From Myxococcales bacterium (GTDB lineage Bacteria > Myxococcota > Myxococcia > Myxococcales > Anaeromyxobacteraceae), in assembly GCA_021848865.1 (NCBI GenBank), contig JAJZTO010000093.1:1-8850 (forward strand): 8,850 nucleotides of DNA, read 5' to 3'. The notes beneath the pieces were generated by a model. The model made no database searches. It saw nothing but the letters and a program-made list of their open reading frames with translations, and was not told where the DNA came from. Position numbers and translations under genes: made by a program. Positions 7,690-8,850 of this stretch are shown here, in pieces (within the stretch, counting starts at the first letter, position 1; each line of letters starts with the position of its first letter).

Positions 7690-8787
7690 ATGCGATTCAC
7701 CTGCGACAGCTGTGGCGCGCAGTACATGATCTCGGACGAGAAGGTCGGCGCGGGCGGCGTGAAGGTGCGCTGCAAGCGCTGCGGCCACGTCATCGTGGTG
7801 AAGGGCGCGCCGGCCGCTCCGCCGGTGGTCGAGCCCGCGCCCCCGGCGCCGGACGAGGCGCCGCCGCCGGCCGAGCCGCGGCCCGGCGCCGCCGAGGCGG
7901 GCCTCGACCTGGAGCTGGGCCAGGCCTTCGAGAACGTCTTCGGCGGCGGCAGCCTGGCCGCCGGCGCGGACGGGACCGGGGCGCCGGCCGCTCCGCCCGC
8001 GGAGGGGGGCGGGGAGGAGGCTCCGCCGCCGCCCGAGGGTGAGACCGAGTGGTACGTGGCGGTGAACGACGCGCAGGTCGGTCCGCTGCTCCCGGCGGGC
8101 GTGAAGGCCCGCTGGGAGTCGGGCGAGATCGGCCCCGACACCCTGGCGTGGAAGTCCGGCATGGGGGACTGGGAGCCCCTCTCCGCCATCCCCGAGCTGG
8201 CGCAGCTGGTGGCGCCGCTGCCGCGCCCCGCCGGGCGTCCGGCCCCGGCCCCGGTGCCGGTGCTGCCGGCGGCCGAGCCGGTCCGCGCCGCCGCCCCGGC
8301 GCCGGCTCCCGAGCCCGAGCCGGGCTGGAAGCCGTCGGCGGCCAGCGCCCTGGCGGCGCTGGCGAGCGAGGAGCTGGCGTCGATGGCGAAGCCCGCGCCC
8401 CCGCCGGCGGCGGCTCCGGCCGGCTCGCTCGTCGAGAAGATGGCGCTGCCCGAGGGCGGCATCGAGCCCACCGGGATGATGCCGCTCCACCTCAAGGGGG
8501 TGGAGAGCACCGCCGAGACGCTGCTCACCAGGCGGCCGGAGGCGCCGGCGCGGCCCGAGGTGACGGCGGTCCGGGAGCTGCGCAAGAGCTCGAACCGGCG
8601 GCTGGTGGGCATCGTGGCGCTGCTCTGCGCCCTGTTCGGCGGCGCCGTCGCCGCCCTCTACGTGTGGATGAACCCGAGGGCCGCGGCGCCCGACCGCGTC
8701 CCGGTGGCCGCGAGGTCACGGACCGACGCGCGGCGCGTCGGTGCGGCCGTCGAAGGACGCCTTCGCACAATTTTTCTGCGAAGGTAG
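7690..8787 (+). CDS. Zinc ribbon (MJ0042-type)-GYF_2-single transmembrane protein, GltJ/AgmX-like
   Basis: This 365-residue protein starts at ATG 7690, six bases after AGGAG, and the first domain begins at once. Residues 1-38 form an MJ0042-type zinc ribbon with cysteines C5, C8, C28 and C31. A Pro/Ala/Glu linker (39-117) contains one hydrophobic patch at 72-85. Residues about 120-175 form a GYF_2 domain (EWYVAV, then GPLLPAGVKARW, DTLAWKSGMGDW, PLSAIPEL). A second linker (176-297) carries two short helical patches. One transmembrane helix lies at about 305-327 and is followed by a 38-residue tail with ten arginines. The likely topology has the N-terminus in the cytoplasm. The order matches M. 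xanthus GltJ/AgmX, an inner-membrane gliding protein whose cytosolic region is reported to bind MglA-GTP and AglZ, and gltI lies next to gltJ there. GltJ continues into a long periplasmic TonB-type region that is absent here. The tail from about residue 342 has unusual codons, so the true end may differ. Domain calls are firm; the Glt role is inferred. Confidence 0.93.
   Translation: MRFTCDSCGAQYMISDEKVGAGGVKVRCKRCGHVIVVKGAPAAPPVVEPAPPAPDEAPPPAEPRPGAAEAGLDLELGQAFENVFGGGSLAAGADGTGAPAAPPAEGGGEEAPPPPEGETEWYVAVNDAQVGPLLPAGVKARWESGEIGPDTLAWKSGMGDWEPLSAIPELAQLVAPLPRPAGRPAPAPVPVLPAAEPVRAAAPAPAPEPEPGWKPSAASALAALASEELASMAKPAPPPAAAPAGSLVEKMALPEGGIEPTGMMPLHLKGVESTAETLLTRRPEAPARPEVTAVRELRKSSNRRLVGIVALLCALFGGAVAALYVWMNPRAAAPDRVPVAARSRTDARRVGAAVEGRLRTIFLRR
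8722..8742 (+). other. GC-rich perfect hairpin at the end of the zinc ribbon gene
   Basis: ACCGACGCG (8722-8730) and CGCGTCGGT (8734-8742) are perfect inverted repeats of 9 bp around a three-base CGG spacer. No T-run follows, so this is not an intrinsic terminator by itself. It lies in the atypical last 40 codons of the gene and could protect the mRNA 3' end or be part of a compound terminator with the repeats starting at 8751. Confidence 0.5.
8751..8784 (+). terminator. Candidate terminator with two overlapping, mutually exclusive hairpins
   Basis: Three arms share one core. CGAAGG (8751-8756) can pair with CCTTCG (8760-8765) over a three-base loop; CACAA and five T's (8771-8775) follow, as in a weak intrinsic terminator for the + strand. 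Alternatively CCTTCGCA (8760-8767) pairs perfectly with TGCGAAGG (8777-8784) as an 8-bp stem whose nine-base loop holds the T-run. The two folds cannot coexist because the middle arm is shared. The site overlaps the last dozen codons of the gene, which is unusual. It is the only T-run of this length in the neighbourhood, and it suggests the transcription unit of the TPR and zinc ribbon genes ends here. Confidence 0.5.
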
Positions 8788-8850
8788 ATAAGGGTCGATG
8801 TTGATGGCGCCTCGCCCGAGGCCCGGGTAGGCGCAGACGGTGCCACCTAC
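8788..8850. other. Short apparently intergenic tail with small inverted repeats
   Basis: After the TAG the G+C content drops briefly and no convincing start or ribosome binding site is visible. GCCTCG (8809-8814) and CGAGGC (8817-8822) form a small perfect inverted repeat. GTAGG (8827-8831) and CCTAC (8846-8850) form another that reaches the window edge and may continue beyond it. No tRNA signature is visible. The minus strand is open through this stretch down to a TGA at 8718-8716, so the end of a convergent gene cannot be excluded. Confidence 0.35.

Noticed and set aside
888..8042. A second + strand frame open for over 2,300 codons, overlapping both genes
   Set aside because: It is out of frame with the TPR gene and translates to low-complexity Arg/Gly/Ala/Pro. 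Stop codons are simply rare in shifted frames at this G+C content. No domain or ribosome binding site supports it.
7677..8612. Minus-strand frame of about 311 codons opposite the zinc ribbon gene
   Set aside because: Low-complexity Ser/Ala/Gly/Pro product, the antisense image of the Pro/Ala linkers. The + strand carries clear zinc ribbon, GYF and membrane features.
8788..8850. Possible tRNA or small RNA gene in the terminal hairpin-rich stretch
   Set aside because: No cloverleaf, no TTC-type T-loop and no promoter are visible; the inverted repeats are short and partly cut by the window end.

Overview
The window comes from a very GC-rich genome (well above 70% G+C by eye, with almost every third codon position G or C). 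The gene content points to a myxobacterium: a giant tetratricopeptide-repeat (TPR) protein is followed directly by a zinc-ribbon/GYF/single-membrane-span protein. The extreme base composition fits an Anaeromyxobacter-like member of the Myxococcota. That assignment is an inference from composition and gene families.

Layout. Positions 1-7680 (+) are one continuous reading frame that is already open at the first base. It is the 3' part (at least 2,559 residues) of a giant TPR protein. I count 30 tandem two-TPR modules of about 73 residues each, up to about 6650. They are followed by a short helical stretch and a C-terminal domain of about 270 residues that is not TPR. A Shine-Dalgarno AGGAG overlaps the stop codon, and nine bases after that stop a second gene starts (7690-8787, +, 365 residues). 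Its order is: four-cysteine zinc ribbon, Pro/Ala-rich linker, GYF_2 domain, second linker, one transmembrane helix, and a short arginine-rich tail. The last 130 bases or so hold overlapping inverted repeats, including a candidate terminator, and about 60 bases of apparently intergenic sequence.

How the genes may work together. In Myxococcus xanthus, as I recall, the neighbouring gliding-motility genes gltI/agmK (giant cytoplasmic TPR protein) and gltJ/agmX (zinc ribbon-GYF-membrane protein that reads MglA-GTP) have this same order and architecture. The pair here looks like a relative of that module: a cytoplasmic scaffold coupled to an inner-membrane switch protein. The membrane protein here lacks the long periplasmic/TonB-like C-terminus of GltJ and ends in a basic, atypical tail, so it may be a minimal, divergent or broken version. 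No mobile elements, CRISPR arrays, tRNA or rRNA genes were seen.
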